From assembly GCA_035455245.1 (NCBI GenBank), contig DATIFN010000046.1, positions 1 to 64,000 of the forward strand: DNA of 64,000 nucleotides, in the 5' to 3' direction. The notes beneath the pieces are model-generated. The model had not been told where the DNA came from. It saw only the letters and a program-made list of their open reading frames with translations, and did not search any database. Source of the stretch: UBA8516 sp035455245. Its GTDB lineage: Archaea; Thermoproteota; Nitrososphaeria; Nitrososphaerales; Nitrosopumilaceae. Shown in pieces: positions 30,573 through 39,088 of this stretch (its first letter is position 1; each line of letters opens with the position of its first letter). The translations under genes and the position numbers were made by a program.

Positions 30573-31289
30573 TCACTCTATTTGAATTAATGGTTTGTCT
30601 TTACCAACTGCCATTATCAGATCTGTTGGAATCTCGATTTGTCTTTCGCCAATATTTACTGCTGCACGTTTTGGGAGAACGAATGTACCTTCTTTCATTT
30701 CCTCGATTTTTCCCACACGTCCTGCATTTATTCCACTTGTTACTATGACCTGAGTACCTTTTTCTAGTTTAATAACATCAAGAATTTTTTGTTCTGGTAT
30801 CTGCATTACACAGGTATCGCCTACGTTCAATTTTGTATCAGACACAAGAGAACGTCCATCATGAAACCCAAGTTGGGTTTTTGAACCCTTTATTGTTGCC
30901 TTGCTTGTTACTTTGACTAGTTTCTTTGACTTTTCTGTAGAATTTATCGTGATTGGTTGAAGAACCATTGAATCTTTTGGAACCAATCTGTATATTTCAG
31001 GTATACCGTCAAGTTCGACTACATCCATAAGACCAATTCCATGATGGAGTGATTTTCGTACAACGCCGTCTATTTTTATTTTGCCTCCGTAAATAGCAGA
31101 TTTTGCTTCTCTTAGGGTAGTAGCTAATTTTAAAATGTCACGAATAAACACGGCACTTGGAATAGCCAAATGTTTTGAATGTCCTCCTGGTCTGACGGTT
31201 ACAACGAATCTATCATCCTTTCTTGTAATGCCCCAGAAGATTGGTGACATTTGCCTTTTCAATTTCTTGCTGCCTGCTATGCTAACCAT
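30573..31289 (-). CDS. rps4e: Ribosomal protein eS4
   Basis: Archaeal/eukaryotic small-subunit protein with an S4-type RNA-binding segment, a central eS4 domain and a KOW motif near the C-terminus (KGTQVIVTSGINAGRVGKIEE in outline). The opening MVSIAGSKKLKRQMSP is typical, and 238 aa is the archaeal length. The ATG overlaps the rpl24 stop (TAATG). Its presence between uL24 and uL5 is diagnostic of archaeal gene order. Confidence 0.95.
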   Translation of the reverse strand: MVSIAGSKKLKRQMSPIFWGITRKDDRFVVTVRPGGHSKHLAIPSAVFIRDILKLATTLREAKSAIYGGKIKIDGVVRKSLHHGIGLMDVVELDGIPEIYRLVPKDSMVLQPITINSTEKSKKLVKVTSKATIKGSKTQLGFHDGRSLVSDTKLNVGDTCVMQIPEQKILDVIKLEKGTQVIVTSGINAGRVGKIEEMKEGTFVLPKRAAVNIGERQIEIPTDLIMAVGKDKPLIQIE

Positions 31290-31840
31290 TATTTATTCTC
31301 CTTTTTTGCAGGCTTTGCTGCTTTTGTTTGTTTTGTTCCTTTTCCTTGCGGTTCTGATTTTTCTTTTTTCGTTTCTTTCGTATTCTTTTCCGTTTTTGTG
31401 GCTTTTTCTTTTCCGGTTTCCTTTGTTTTAACAGTCTTTTCTTCCAGTTTTTCCTTTAATTTCTCCACTGGTTTTTCCTTAGCCGTTTTGGTTTTTTGTT
31501 TTTCCAATCGATTTTGACGCCATTTATCATCAAGATTCATTCCAGTTATCATGACATTTGATGTATGAATATAGATGTCAACATTTCCGCCTTTCAATTT
31601 TTCACGTTTAATTCCTTCTACAGCTATGCTATTTTTTTTTGTTGATACCTGAGTGACTTTGCCGTCAATTCCTTTGAATTCTCCACGCATTATTCGAACA
31701 GTGTCGCCCTCGATAACACGCGCACTACGTCGTCCATATTTTTCTCGTAATTCCTTTGAAAGAGCAGAACCAAGTTGTTTGTTTCTGGTGTGATGTGCTG
31801 CTTGAAATATCTGTCTGTTTCTAACTATTGTTGGTTTCAT
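31289..31840 (-). CDS. rpl24: Ribosomal protein uL24 with long Lys/Glu-rich tail
   Basis: The first about 110 residues are the uL24 fold with its KOW motif (IEGDTVRIMRGEFKGIDGKV in outline), which initiates large-subunit assembly at the tunnel exit. The last about 70 residues are almost wholly K, E, T and P and probably disordered, making the protein (about 183 aa) longer than usual archaeal uL24. ATG 31840 lies 1 bp after the rpl14 stop; an upstream ATG at 31861 would overlap rpl14 by 20 bp and adds no conserved sequence. Confidence 0.93.
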   Translation of the reverse strand: MKPTIVRNRQIFQAAHHTRNKQLGSALSKELREKYGRRSARVIEGDTVRIMRGEFKGIDGKVTQVSTKKNSIAVEGIKREKLKGGNVDIYIHTSNVMITGMNLDDKWRQNRLEKQKTKTAKEKPVEKLKEKLEEKTVKTKETGKEKATKTEKNTKETKKEKSEPQGKGTKQTKAAKPAKKENK

Positions 31841-31841
31841 T

Positions 31842-32279
31842 TTATACCACCATTGATGCAAGATTTGCTATTCTTGGCCACTTTTCTGAAGCCTCTGCTG
31901 CCACTGGACCTTTAATTTCGGTTCCTTTGATTTCTCCTTCTGGAGTAACAAGAACAGCTGCGTTATCTTCAAAAGTAACTCTAACTCCATTAAGTCGCTT
32001 TATTGGATATTTTTGTCTAACAATAACTGCGCCGTAGATCTGTTTTCTAAGCTCTCCTGGTCCTTTTTTAACAACAACATTAACAAAATCACCGACAGCT
32101 GCAGAGGGATATCTTGCGACTCTAGTCTTAGTCTTTTGTACCATAATTATTTCTAGTATTTTTGCACCTGTATTGTCAGCACACACTACTTGTGCACCAA
32201 GTGGCAATACTCTTGTAACATACGGCCTAAATTCTTGTACTCCCTTTGCAGAAACTGCACGACTCTTTGTTGCTGCCAT
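31842..32279 (-). CDS. rpl14: Ribosomal protein uL14
   Basis: Beta-barrel protein at the inter-subunit face, 145 aa. Motifs include GAQVVCADNTGAKILEII, the YPSAAVGDFVNVVVKKG region and RLNGVRVTFEDNAAVLV. It has the archaeal N-terminal extension. It overlaps rps17 by one base. Confidence 0.96.
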   Translation of the reverse strand: MAATKSRAVSAKGVQEFRPYVTRVLPLGAQVVCADNTGAKILEIIMVQKTKTRVARYPSAAVGDFVNVVVKKGPGELRKQIYGAVIVRQKYPIKRLNGVRVTFEDNAAVLVTPEGEIKGTEIKGPVAAEASEKWPRIANLASMVV

Positions 32280-32602
32280 TATGACACAACCTCCACTACT
32301 ACAAATGAAACACTCTTAGAAATTGGCCGACATTCAGCGGTCAGAACAATATCGCCCTCCTTTACATCAATACAAGATGGTTTGTAGGCATGAATCTTGC
32401 TTTGACTGCGTGCATATCTTTTGAATTTAGTTATAAATTTTGGAGCTTCTTGTTGAACTACAATCATTTTTGGTGCTTTAGAGCTTACTACTTTTCCTTC
32501 AATTAATTTACCTCTAACTGATAGTCTTCCATGGAATGGACAGAAGTGATCAGTACATTCACTTTTTGGCGTTTGAACTGAAATTCCGATGTTTCTTGTC
32601 AT
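32279..32602 (-). CDS. rps17: Ribosomal protein uS17
   Basis: OB-fold 16S rRNA-binding protein in its archaeal/eukaryotic form (107 aa), with C16 and C21 in SECTDHFCPFHG. Recognised also by RGKLIEGKVVSSKAPKMIVV-type strand order and AYKPSCIDVKEGDIV. Coupled to the upstream Rpp29 gene by a 4-bp overlap. Confidence 0.94.
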   Translation of the reverse strand: MTRNIGISVQTPKSECTDHFCPFHGRLSVRGKLIEGKVVSSKAPKMIVVQQEAPKFITKFKRYARSQSKIHAYKPSCIDVKEGDIVLTAECRPISKSVSFVVVEVVS

Positions 32603-32865
32603 GTCTTTCCACCTATTCTTTCAAATGGTCTTTTTGTCAGATTATTTCCATCAAGCGTAATTTCAACACTGCCAAAAGAAAATGTCCATAATGTGTTTTG
32701 CTTTGGGAATTTTTTGATTCCGTTTTCAGTATGCAAAATAAACATTGATTTGGTTTCATCAACTACCTTTCCTCTGATTCCAACGGATCGTACTTGTGAA
32801 GACTGTACAATCTTAGTATCAAGCCCAATTAATTCATGCACCATTATATTTTCAGAAGTAATCAT
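32599..32865 (-). CDS. rnp1: RNase P protein subunit Rpp29 (Pop4)
   Basis: An 88-residue Sm-like barrel protein, part of archaeal RNase P, which trims tRNA 5-prime ends. It contains HELIGLDTKIVQSS, VGIRGKVVDETKSMF and the C-terminal RPFERIG. It lies between uL29 and uS17 with 4-bp overlaps on both sides, the classic archaeal location of this gene. Confidence 0.93.
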   Translation of the reverse strand: MITSENIMVHELIGLDTKIVQSSQVRSVGIRGKVVDETKSMFILHTENGIKKFPKQNTLWTFSFGSVEITLDGNNLTKRPFERIGGKT

Positions 32866-33065
32866 TGTTTTTTCATTTCTCCCAATCTTGTCAGTATTCT
32901 TGCAATATCTCTTCTTATTGCTCGCACCTTTCCATTTTCCTTTCTTAGTGTCCCTTTCGATGATTCCACGCGAAGTTTACCAAGTTCTGTGCGCAGTTGT
33001 CCGAGTCTATCTTTAAGATCAGTTTCATTGAATTCTCTTACTGTTTTCATTTTCAATCGTGTCAT
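32862..33065 (-). CDS. rpl29: Ribosomal protein uL29
   Basis: A 67-residue two-helix protein at the tunnel exit. The conserved core is LRTELGKLRVESSKGT and the C-terminal VRAIRRDIARILT. It sits in standard order after uS3 (1-base overlap) and overlaps the Rpp29 gene. Confidence 0.94.
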   Translation of the reverse strand: MTRLKMKTVREFNETDLKDRLGQLRTELGKLRVESSKGTLRKENGKVRAIRRDIARILTRLGEMKKQ

Positions 33066-33835
33066 TACTTTAATTCCTCTTCAATCTCTTCATATGTTTC
33101 CACAGCCTTGATGTGTTCTTCCTCTTTTTCAATTAATTCACTTTCTGTTCGTGGTTTTGTAGGATCTTCTGGGATTTCTTCTATCATAACGATTTCTTTT
33201 TCTTCTTCGACTTCGACTTTTTTCTTAGGAGGACGTGTCTCCTTTGTACTCTTGAATTCGAATTCTGGAATATAATTTTCTTTTCTTGCTATTCTAATTC
33301 TAACTCCAATAAGTCCCATTTTAGTATCCACATGAACAATATCTTCTGACACTATGACCTCAGCATGATGCCCCGCACGTGGTAGGATTCCTTTGCTATG
33401 CTTTTCAAAAGCGGAGCGTTCTCCACGGAGTTTACCCGAAATCGTGATTTGAACCCCCATCGCACCAGCATTCATTATTGTTTGCATTGTCCACATTACA
33501 GCACGTCTAAAGGCAGTACCTCTTGCAAGATGTTGTGACATCCTATTACACATAACGCTTGGATCAAGTTCCGGTTTTTCGATTTCCACTACCGAAATTT
33601 GCGGATTTTTAAGATCAAAATCTTTTTCCAACGCTTTAGTCAAATCACGTATTCCAGAACCCTTTCTCCCTATTACGATTCCAGGCCTAGTTACATGAAG
33701 TGCAACACGCGTTCCTGTCGGGGTCTTTTGTATGTCTACATCAGAGAATCCAGATTCTTTGATAACTACTCTTAGATAATCTTTGAGCAGCATGAGTTTA
33801 TAGCTATCATTAATTACATTTTTTACAGATGACAT
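33065..33835 (-). CDS. rps3: Ribosomal protein uS3 with acidic C-terminal tail
   Basis: KH-domain protein at the mRNA entry channel. Domains: N-terminal KH with GRKGSGIRDLTKAL near residue 57, then the C-terminal uS3 domain with AIMNAGAMGVQI-like and ISGKLRGERSAFEKHS motifs. After residue about 205 there is a tail of about 50 residues dominated by Glu and Lys (KKKVEVEEEKE), likely disordered. The main fold is of normal archaeal length. Confidence 0.95.
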   Translation of the reverse strand: MSSVKNVINDSYKLMLLKDYLRVVIKESGFSDVDIQKTPTGTRVALHVTRPGIVIGRKGSGIRDLTKALEKDFDLKNPQISVVEIEKPELDPSVMCNRMSQHLARGTAFRRAVMWTMQTIMNAGAMGVQITISGKLRGERSAFEKHSKGILPRAGHHAEVIVSEDIVHVDTKMGLIGVRIRIARKENYIPEFEFKSTKETRPPKKKVEVEEEKEIVMIEEIPEDPTKPRTESELIEKEEEHIKAVETYEEIEEELK

Positions 33836-33836
33836 T

Positions 33837-34304
33837 TCAAATCTCCTGAGCTACTAGCTCTACATGTGTCAGTATGTCAATTTTTGGGGTTGCTCTTCCC
33901 ATTGCACGAGGCGTAAACCTTTCAATTTTTCTTCCCTTGTGGACAGTGGCATTAATAATTCGAAGTCTATCTAAATCCATTCCACGGTATTCTGCGTTTG
34001 ATTCTAAATTATCAAGTAATCTAATAAATTCTCCCGCTGCCTTTTGTGGATAACGTCCAGACATCATTCCAGTATCGGATTTGTGTCCTACTTCATTATG
34101 ATATCGCCTAAATGCAACAGCACGTTTTAGTCTAACAACATCTTCCAAATAGCTTCTTGCTTTTTCGATTGGCAATCCTTTAATTGCAACAGCAATTTCA
34201 CGGGCATGCTTGTGCGAGATGGTCTTTTCTCTAAGTGATGAACGGACATGTTTTGTTTTATCATAATTTTGAAAAGCGTATTTGAATCCAGCCATAATAA
34301 TCAC
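33837..34304 (-). CDS. rpl22: Ribosomal protein uL22
   Basis: A tunnel-lining protein of 155 aa. Motifs: HKHAREIAVAIKGLPIEKA, the YLEDVVRLKRAVAFRR helix and the beta-hairpin end HKGRKIERFTPRAMGRATP. The archaeal form is recognised by the N-terminal FQNYDKTKHVRSSL. It overlaps rps19 by 4 bp and ends 1 bp before rps3. Confidence 0.95.
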   Translation of the reverse strand: MIIMAGFKYAFQNYDKTKHVRSSLREKTISHKHAREIAVAIKGLPIEKARSYLEDVVRLKRAVAFRRYHNEVGHKSDTGMMSGRYPQKAAGEFIRLLDNLESNAEYRGMDLDRLRIINATVHKGRKIERFTPRAMGRATPKIDILTHVELVAQEI

Positions 34305-34696
34305 TTTAGTGGCACATACAAGCTAGACCTTGATGCTCCTACACCTGGGGCTCCATGAACTACTCTTTTGTTTGTCATCACATATTCTCCGAGGTAATGG
34401 CCTACCATTTCAGGTTTCACAGTTACTGGATGAAATTCCTTTCCAGAAAATACGTTTACGGTAACGCCAATCATGTATGGTAATATTATCAAATCTCGCA
34501 AGTGTGTTTTAATAGGGGTTGTAAGTTTGCCCGCCTTGGCAAGTTTCGTCTCCTCAAGCAGTTTTCGTTTTTGGTCAGTGATCCCTCTAGTGAGCGATCT
34601 TCTTGCCCTGGCAGGGAGAAGATGGAATAGATTTTCTAATGACTGATTCTGAAGATCAATTGTTGAAAGTCCACGATATTTGAATTCTTTAACCAT
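34301..34696 (-). CDS. rps19: Ribosomal protein uS19
   Basis: Small-subunit head protein, 131 aa. It has the archaeal N-terminal region KEFKYRGLSTIDLQ and LLPARARRSLTRG, and the universal HPVTVKPEMVGHYLGEYVMT with a GAPGVGASRSS end. It directly follows rpl23 across 41 bp, although rpl2 normally lies between them. Confidence 0.95.
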   Translation of the reverse strand: MVKEFKYRGLSTIDLQNQSLENLFHLLPARARRSLTRGITDQKRKLLEETKLAKAGKLTTPIKTHLRDLIILPYMIGVTVNVFSGKEFHPVTVKPEMVGHYLGEYVMTNKRVVHGAPGVGASRSSLYVPLK

Positions 34697-34737
34697 TCAA
34701 ACTCACCATTATGCGAAAAGATTCTAGGTATACCATA

Positions 34738-35004
34738 TTATAGCATTCCTATCTTTGTTGCAAGATCTCTAGCCTTTTCCACAGATTCGAATTTAACAAA
34801 GGCCTTTTTACCATAAACTGACCTGCATGTGTTTACCGTCATCGGTTTCTCATTATACAATATTTTGACAGCTTCTAGGATTTTTGGTTTTGTCGCTGTA
34901 TCCTTTACAATAAAGCATATTCTACTTTCTTTTTCAACTAGTGCAAAAGTCTTTTCTGTGATATACGGCTTTAGAACAATTTGAATAGCTTCTTCTGAAT
35001 TCAT
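34738..35004 (-). CDS. rpl23: Ribosomal protein uL23
   Basis: Tunnel-exit protein that docks SRP and other factors, 88 aa. Recognised by VLKPYITEKTFALVEKES and CFIVKDTATKPKILEAVK, ending with KKAFVKF. Coupled to rpl4 by a 4-bp overlap. The 41 bp after it hold no gene. Confidence 0.95.
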   Translation of the reverse strand: MNSEEAIQIVLKPYITEKTFALVEKESRICFIVKDTATKPKILEAVKILYNEKPMTVNTCRSVYGKKAFVKFESVEKARDLATKIGML

Positions 35005-35816
35005 CTTGTCGTCACTAATAGCTCCAAGTGTGAAGATTTTATTTTAGCAATTTCTTCTATTGCGTTTTTTGAAAACACTGTCAATCGAATTGGTTGTGAA
35101 CCAGGAACCAAGTCCAAAACACTTAGACTATTTACTGATTTTATATCTACCCCCGGAAAGGCGCCGCATGCTTTTGAAAGATTTTTAGAATCTTTCACTA
35201 CCACTAGTATGCTCTTACCAACTTTAGTTTTTCTTCCCCGTAGAAGTGGTTTGCCTGAACGTCGTTTTAGTCTCGATCGTAATCGGTCTATATCCTGTGT
35301 CAGATTTAATGCATCAAAGAATTTTTTGAGATCCTTTGCTTTTGATATTGATTCAATTTCGTCAGATACGACTATTGGAAATGAGTTTAATTTATCTACT
35401 TTATGTCCTCGTAATTTTACAAGGTCTGCAGATGCAGTTGCAGCTATTGCAGAACAAAGAGCAAGTTTGTTTTCTTTTTTATTTAGTATTTTATACACAA
35501 CTCTTTCTGTGGTAGGTGGATGGGCTTGTCTTCCTCCTCTTACCATTGAAACTCCACCTCCTTGTCCTTGTCTTCCACCTCCTCCTCCACGCAATCTTGC
35601 AACTCTTGCTTGATGATGACCGGTAGGAGGACTGTTTGATTCAGCTACAACATTCATTCCAGCATTTGGGTATCTTCCTTGAATCTGAAAGGCATGTGAT
35701 TCTAAATTCACATAAGCTTTGTGTAAAAGATCAGTTCTAAGTGGAGTAGAAAACACAATTGGTAATTCGATTTCGTCTGCCTTAGAGCCATTTATTGAAA
35801 AAACTTGTGTTTTCAT
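35001..35816 (-). CDS. rpl4: Ribosomal protein uL4
   Basis: Archaeal uL4 of 271 aa whose extended loop reaches the peptide tunnel. Motifs: GSKADEIELPIVFSTPLRTDLL at the N-terminus, the Gly/Arg-rich loop GGGGGRQGQGGG near residue 75, and RGHKVDKLNSFPIVVSD later. It overlaps rpl3 and rpl23 by 4 bp each. Confidence 0.95.
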   Translation of the reverse strand: MKTQVFSINGSKADEIELPIVFSTPLRTDLLHKAYVNLESHAFQIQGRYPNAGMNVVAESNSPPTGHHQARVARLRGGGGGRQGQGGGVSMVRGGRQAHPPTTERVVYKILNKKENKLALCSAIAATASADLVKLRGHKVDKLNSFPIVVSDEIESISKAKDLKKFFDALNLTQDIDRLRSRLKRRSGKPLLRGRKTKVGKSILVVVKDSKNLSKACGAFPGVDIKSVNSLSVLDLVPGSQPIRLTVFSKNAIEEIAKIKSSHLELLVTTR

Positions 35817-36805
35817 ACCATTATTTCCAAAACGTTGGGTTGTGTTATTTTTGAAACTCTTTGTCTGACGGGAGATCGTAATTTAACAAGTCGTCTATAA
35901 GTCCCTGGGATGGAGCCCCGTATTACAATAAAATCTCCTTCCACCAATCCAAAATGTTTGAAACCTCCAGATGGGTTTATTTTGAATTCATTGTTTTGAG
36001 TATTGCTCATTATCATAATTCTGTTATTATATTGTGTTCTCTGATGGAATCCACGTTGCCCTGCTCTTGGAACTGTGTACATGATTGTTGCAGGACTGAT
36101 TGGACCAAGAGTACCAAGAGCTCTTACGCTTTTTCTTGATTTATGCTGTTTCTTTTTAACCCCCCATCTTGTAATCGGTCCTTCAATTCCTTTTCCTTTT
36201 GTTATAGCGGCAACATCAACATCGGCTCCTTTTTGAAAGACTTGATCAACTTTGACTTCTTTACCTAAGAGATCTTTAACAAATGCAAATTGTTTTGCAA
36301 TATCGCCACCTTTTACTGCAACTTCAAAAACGTATGGTTTTTTTTGTTCCCGACCAGCATGTTTTGGAAGTACGGCCGCAATGGCAAAAAGATCAGAAAT
36401 TCTTCCAATTGATTTTTCTGCCCTTGCTAGACTTTTTTCATCTGACTTTGCCGTAAATAGACGCGGTAATTCTTTTGGTAAGTCTTTTGCATAAACGTCG
36501 AAAATTGAATCTAATCCATATCTATCTTTTGTATACCCACGTATTCCTATAATGGAAATTGGAGGGGTTACCACTACTGTGCCCAAACTGACAAGTTGTT
36601 TCCCAAAATTAGGGGTCTTGTCTCTATCATCTATACTTGCAATACGGATGCAACCAGCTTTGAATCCTGCATGTGCAAGTAGTTTTGGTTGATCATCATC
36701 TTGATTTGGCCAAGTTCTGATTCTTGCTTCCATGCTTTTGGCTCGTCCTCTTGGAAGATATGCAAGACTTCCTCTCCTCGGTTGACTATGCTTTCGGTGA
36801 CCCAT
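35813..36805 (-). CDS. rpl3: Ribosomal protein uL3
   Basis: Large-subunit assembly protein of 330 aa, the first gene of the ribosomal operon. It begins GHRKHSQPRRGSLAYLPRGRAKS and has the loop TVPRAGQRGFHQRTQYN near residue 245. The ATG is about 30 bp from a TATA-like TTATAATG on the minus strand, so this is the operon promoter and the message is nearly leaderless. Confidence 0.95.
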   Translation of the reverse strand: MGHRKHSQPRRGSLAYLPRGRAKSMEARIRTWPNQDDDQPKLLAHAGFKAGCIRIASIDDRDKTPNFGKQLVSLGTVVVTPPISIIGIRGYTKDRYGLDSIFDVYAKDLPKELPRLFTAKSDEKSLARAEKSIGRISDLFAIAAVLPKHAGREQKKPYVFEVAVKGGDIAKQFAFVKDLLGKEVKVDQVFQKGADVDVAAITKGKGIEGPITRWGVKKKQHKSRKSVRALGTLGPISPATIMYTVPRAGQRGFHQRTQYNNRIMIMSNTQNNEFKINPSGGFKHFGLVEGDFIVIRGSIPGTYRRLVKLRSPVRQRVSKITQPNVLEIMV

Positions 36806-36832
36806 GGATAAACGCTAGATGTCGTAAACCCC

Positions 36833-36840
36833 ATTATAAG
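36833..36840 (-). promoter_or_regulatory. TATA box of the ribosomal operon (rpl3 promoter)
   Basis: On the minus strand CTTATAATGG is centred about 31 bp from the rpl3 ATG. It would drive the uL3-to-uL6 transcript. Confidence 0.5.
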
Positions 36841-36893
36841 TCTACTATTAGAAATAGTAACTTGATCGATTTTTAATGTAATTTTTGATCTTG

Positions 36894-37007
36894 TCAATAT
36901 AAGAAATTCATTACACCAATTACAAATAAAATTCCGCCAATTATTACTCCGACAATACCTGCAATCATTGCAAAAAGTAAGAAATTTTTTTTAGTAATTT
37001 TGGACAA
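36894..37007 (-). CDS. Single-helix membrane peptide, 37 aa
   Basis: A TTG-started frame with a short basic N-terminus (SKITKKN) and one Gly/Ile-rich hydrophobic helix of about 25 residues (LFAMIAGIVGVIIGGILFVI), ending MNFLY. It lies 21 bp downstream of the SPOUT methyltransferase gene on the same strand, so it is probably cotranscribed. It resembles other thaumarchaeal membrane mini-proteins but matches no family I know. It is not SecE or Sec-beta by motif. Confidence 0.5.
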   Translation of the reverse strand: MSKITKKNFLLFAMIAGIVGVIIGGILFVIGVMNFLY

Positions 37008-37028
37008 TTCAGTTTAAACCTATTAAAT

Positions 37029-37847
37029 TTAATTGCGTGTCAGGACATTTAAGATTGATAGCGTGCCAAGCATTGCTTCTTCAAGTCGCACAGTTTCAGT
37101 AGCTTGTTCTGGAAAGAAATTAAGAGTCTGTGATTTTTGGATATTGTGTATCGCGTTTCCTAAAATTTCATGAATCCCTCTTTCTGGAGAACCAAAAACA
37201 ACAAGGACAGAGGATTTAGAGATCTCCTCGAAAAATTTTTGAGTTTTATGAATAATTTTTCCTTTTTTTGAGGTCAAAATAATGTATGAATTCCAACTTG
37301 AAAGAAGTGTGCGTAGATTTGCGCTCTCTTTAATATCATATCCCCAATACTGTTGAACCTCATTGCGTGTAATCTGTTTTATCGAAAGTTTTGGAAATCC
37401 AGTTTTGAATTGGACTGTTATTCGTTTTCCTTCTTTTTCATCCCCAAAATATTGAATTGGTTTATCTAGTCCAACATCGACATATTTTCCACCTTTAGCA
37501 AAGAACACTAGGCCTTCTCTGATATCACCGATTTTTATTTTACTTGAATCTGAAGTGTAAGTATGATGTGGAATCTTTAATGGACTAAGAACTCCAGCAT
37601 ATTTTAATTCAGAAATTTTTGGAAACAGCGCTCGACGTAGATATTGTGGTGTTTCAAGATAGCGTAAAATTGTACGTAATAGGGACTTGTCTTGTTCCGT
37701 GCCAGAACTTTCATGATAAAGATAGATCGTTTGTACTTGAAATATTGCACAAGTTCGTGCAATCAAAGATATCTTTCTGGATTTATCAAGCTGTGTTGAT
37801 TCATCCGTTAATGCAGAATCAGGGATTGCAATTGAAAGTTTCAACAA
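37029..37847 (-). CDS. SPOUT-family RNA methyltransferase (COG2106 type)
   Basis: A 272-residue SPOUT knot protein of the archaeal/eukaryotic COG2106 group, whose human member SPOUT1 modifies 28S rRNA uridine. It shows SIAIPDSAL at the N-terminus, LRRALFPKISELKYAGVLSPL, an OB-like insert (residues about 100-150), and the knot VVFGSPERGIHEI with the C-terminal LRLEEA-like ETVRLEEAMLG. The location upstream of rpl3 is conserved in archaea. The start is TTG 37847. Confidence 0.88.
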   Translation of the reverse strand: MLKLSIAIPDSALTDESTQLDKSRKISLIARTCAIFQVQTIYLYHESSGTEQDKSLLRTILRYLETPQYLRRALFPKISELKYAGVLSPLKIPHHTYTSDSSKIKIGDIREGLVFFAKGGKYVDVGLDKPIQYFGDEKEGKRITVQFKTGFPKLSIKQITRNEVQQYWGYDIKESANLRTLLSSWNSYIILTSKKGKIIHKTQKFFEEISKSSVLVVFGSPERGIHEILGNAIHNIQKSQTLNFFPEQATETVRLEEAMLGTLSILNVLTRN

Positions 37848-37882
37848 TTAATGTATTTTTCTGCGTTATAAAACAGTAGAGA

Positions 37883-38632
37883 TTAGCTTTGTCTTTTAGC
37901 AGAATGCTCTTTTGCTTTTGTTGCGTATTTTTCAATATCTTTTTCTTGAACTTTAGTTAGAAGTTTGGCATCGTTAAGAATTTGCGACATTTTAACGTGT
38001 TTTATTCCTTCTTTGTCTTCACTTACAAGATATATTGATTCTATTGCTAGTGCTGCAGCATCTTCTAACGACATGTCTTTTTTGTAATATTTTTCTAGGT
38101 GCTCTGTTACCTGGTCAGCTCCGGAACCAATTGCAACTGCATCGTATGAAATGTATGTCCCACTTGGATCAGTGAGATATATGGTGCTACCACTTTTATC
38201 AATACCTGCAATAATTAAAGCAACACCGAAAGGTCTAACTCCTGCATATTGAGTAAATTGTTGGCATTGGTCAGCAAGATGTTTGGCAACTGATTCTACC
38301 TCTATTGGTTCATCATAGATCATTCTGTTGCTTTGTGAGAAGAACCTAGCATTATCAACTTGGCTTCGGGCATCCGGGATGTATCCGGCAGCAGCAACTC
38401 CAATATGATCATCTACTTGGAAAATTTTTTGTGTCACATCAGCATTTTGTAATTTGCGTGGTTTTTCTTCTACTGCAAGAATTATTCCATCCTTACTTTT
38501 GATCCCAATTGCAAGAGTACCACGTCTAACCGTTTCAATAGCATACTCTACCTGATATAATCTTCCATCAGGAGAAAATACTGTGATAGCTCTATCATAT
38601 CCTGCAGCTGCGGGTAACAATTCAATTTTCAT
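37883..38632 (-). CDS. psmA: Proteasome subunit alpha
   Basis: 20S proteasome outer-ring subunit of 249 aa. The N-terminal gate helix region AGYDRAITVFSPDGRLYQVEYAIE-type signature, KSKDGIILAVEEKP and RPFGVALIIAGID are all present. ATG 38632 is chosen; the frame runs 31 codons further upstream (to 38725) through sequence that overlaps the divergent DUF371 gene and lacks proteasome similarity. It would pair with a beta subunit and PAN or CDC48 elsewhere in the genome. Confidence 0.95.
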   Translation of the reverse strand: MKIELLPAAAGYDRAITVFSPDGRLYQVEYAIETVRRGTLAIGIKSKDGIILAVEEKPRKLQNADVTQKIFQVDDHIGVAAAGYIPDARSQVDNARFFSQSNRMIYDEPIEVESVAKHLADQCQQFTQYAGVRPFGVALIIAGIDKSGSTIYLTDPSGTYISYDAVAIGSGADQVTEHLEKYYKKDMSLEDAAALAIESIYLVSEDKEGIKHVKMSQILNDAKLLTKVQEKDIEKYATKAKEHSAKRQS

Positions 38633-38671
38633 CCTTTGAAGGTTTAATTTAAGTCTAGTGATACTTTTGGT

Positions 38672-39088
38672 ATGCATTTTGAGATCCCATTTCATGGTCA
38701 TGAAAATATTCGATCGCTTCATCAAAAAACAATTGAGATAACAACAGAGTCTGATCTTACATTAAATGGTGATTGTATTATTGGAGTCAGTGCAAATTGC
38801 GGTTGTAATGACATACCAGAAAAAATGAAACAACTTTTGCGTAGCTCAAAAACAAAAGTCGTATTTACAATCAAAGTCAATGATTTTACTTTCAAGGTTA
38901 ACGGAAGAGGTCATGACGGATTGATTCTGGCGCACCCACATGATATTGTCATTCGAAAAAGCTCATTCGTCTGTCCCCGCACCTTGGCAACCAATTGTGA
39001 TAAGGCATCAGATTCCATACCAAGAAAAATGATACAGGCATTGCAAAATGCAGATACCAAAGGTATCTTTACTATTGATGTAATCTAA
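38672..39088 (+). CDS. DUF371 family protein
   Basis: A 138-residue archaeal protein of the DUF371 (COG2090) family: FHGHENI near the start, DCIIGVSANCGCNDIP in the middle, then FKVNGRGHDGLIL and a region with HPHDIVIRKS. Conserved Cys and His suggest a metal or catalytic site, but the function of the family is unknown. It is divergent from psmA (39 bp apart) and overlaps the convergent HTH gene by 4 bp. Confidence 0.85.
   Translation: MHFEIPFHGHENIRSLHQKTIEITTESDLTLNGDCIIGVSANCGCNDIPEKMKQLLRSSKTKVVFTIKVNDFTFKVNGRGHDGLILAHPHDIVIRKSSFVCPRTLATNCDKASDSIPRKMIQALQNADTKGIFTIDVI

Noticed and set aside
31135..31517. Phe-rich plus-strand frames over rpl24 and rps4e
   Set aside because: Reverse complement of the Lys/Glu-rich uL24 tail gives artificial hydrophobic runs.
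38633..38725. 31-codon N-terminal extension of PsmA
   Set aside because: No proteasome similarity, and it would overlap the divergent DUF371 start; ATG 38632 matches family length.
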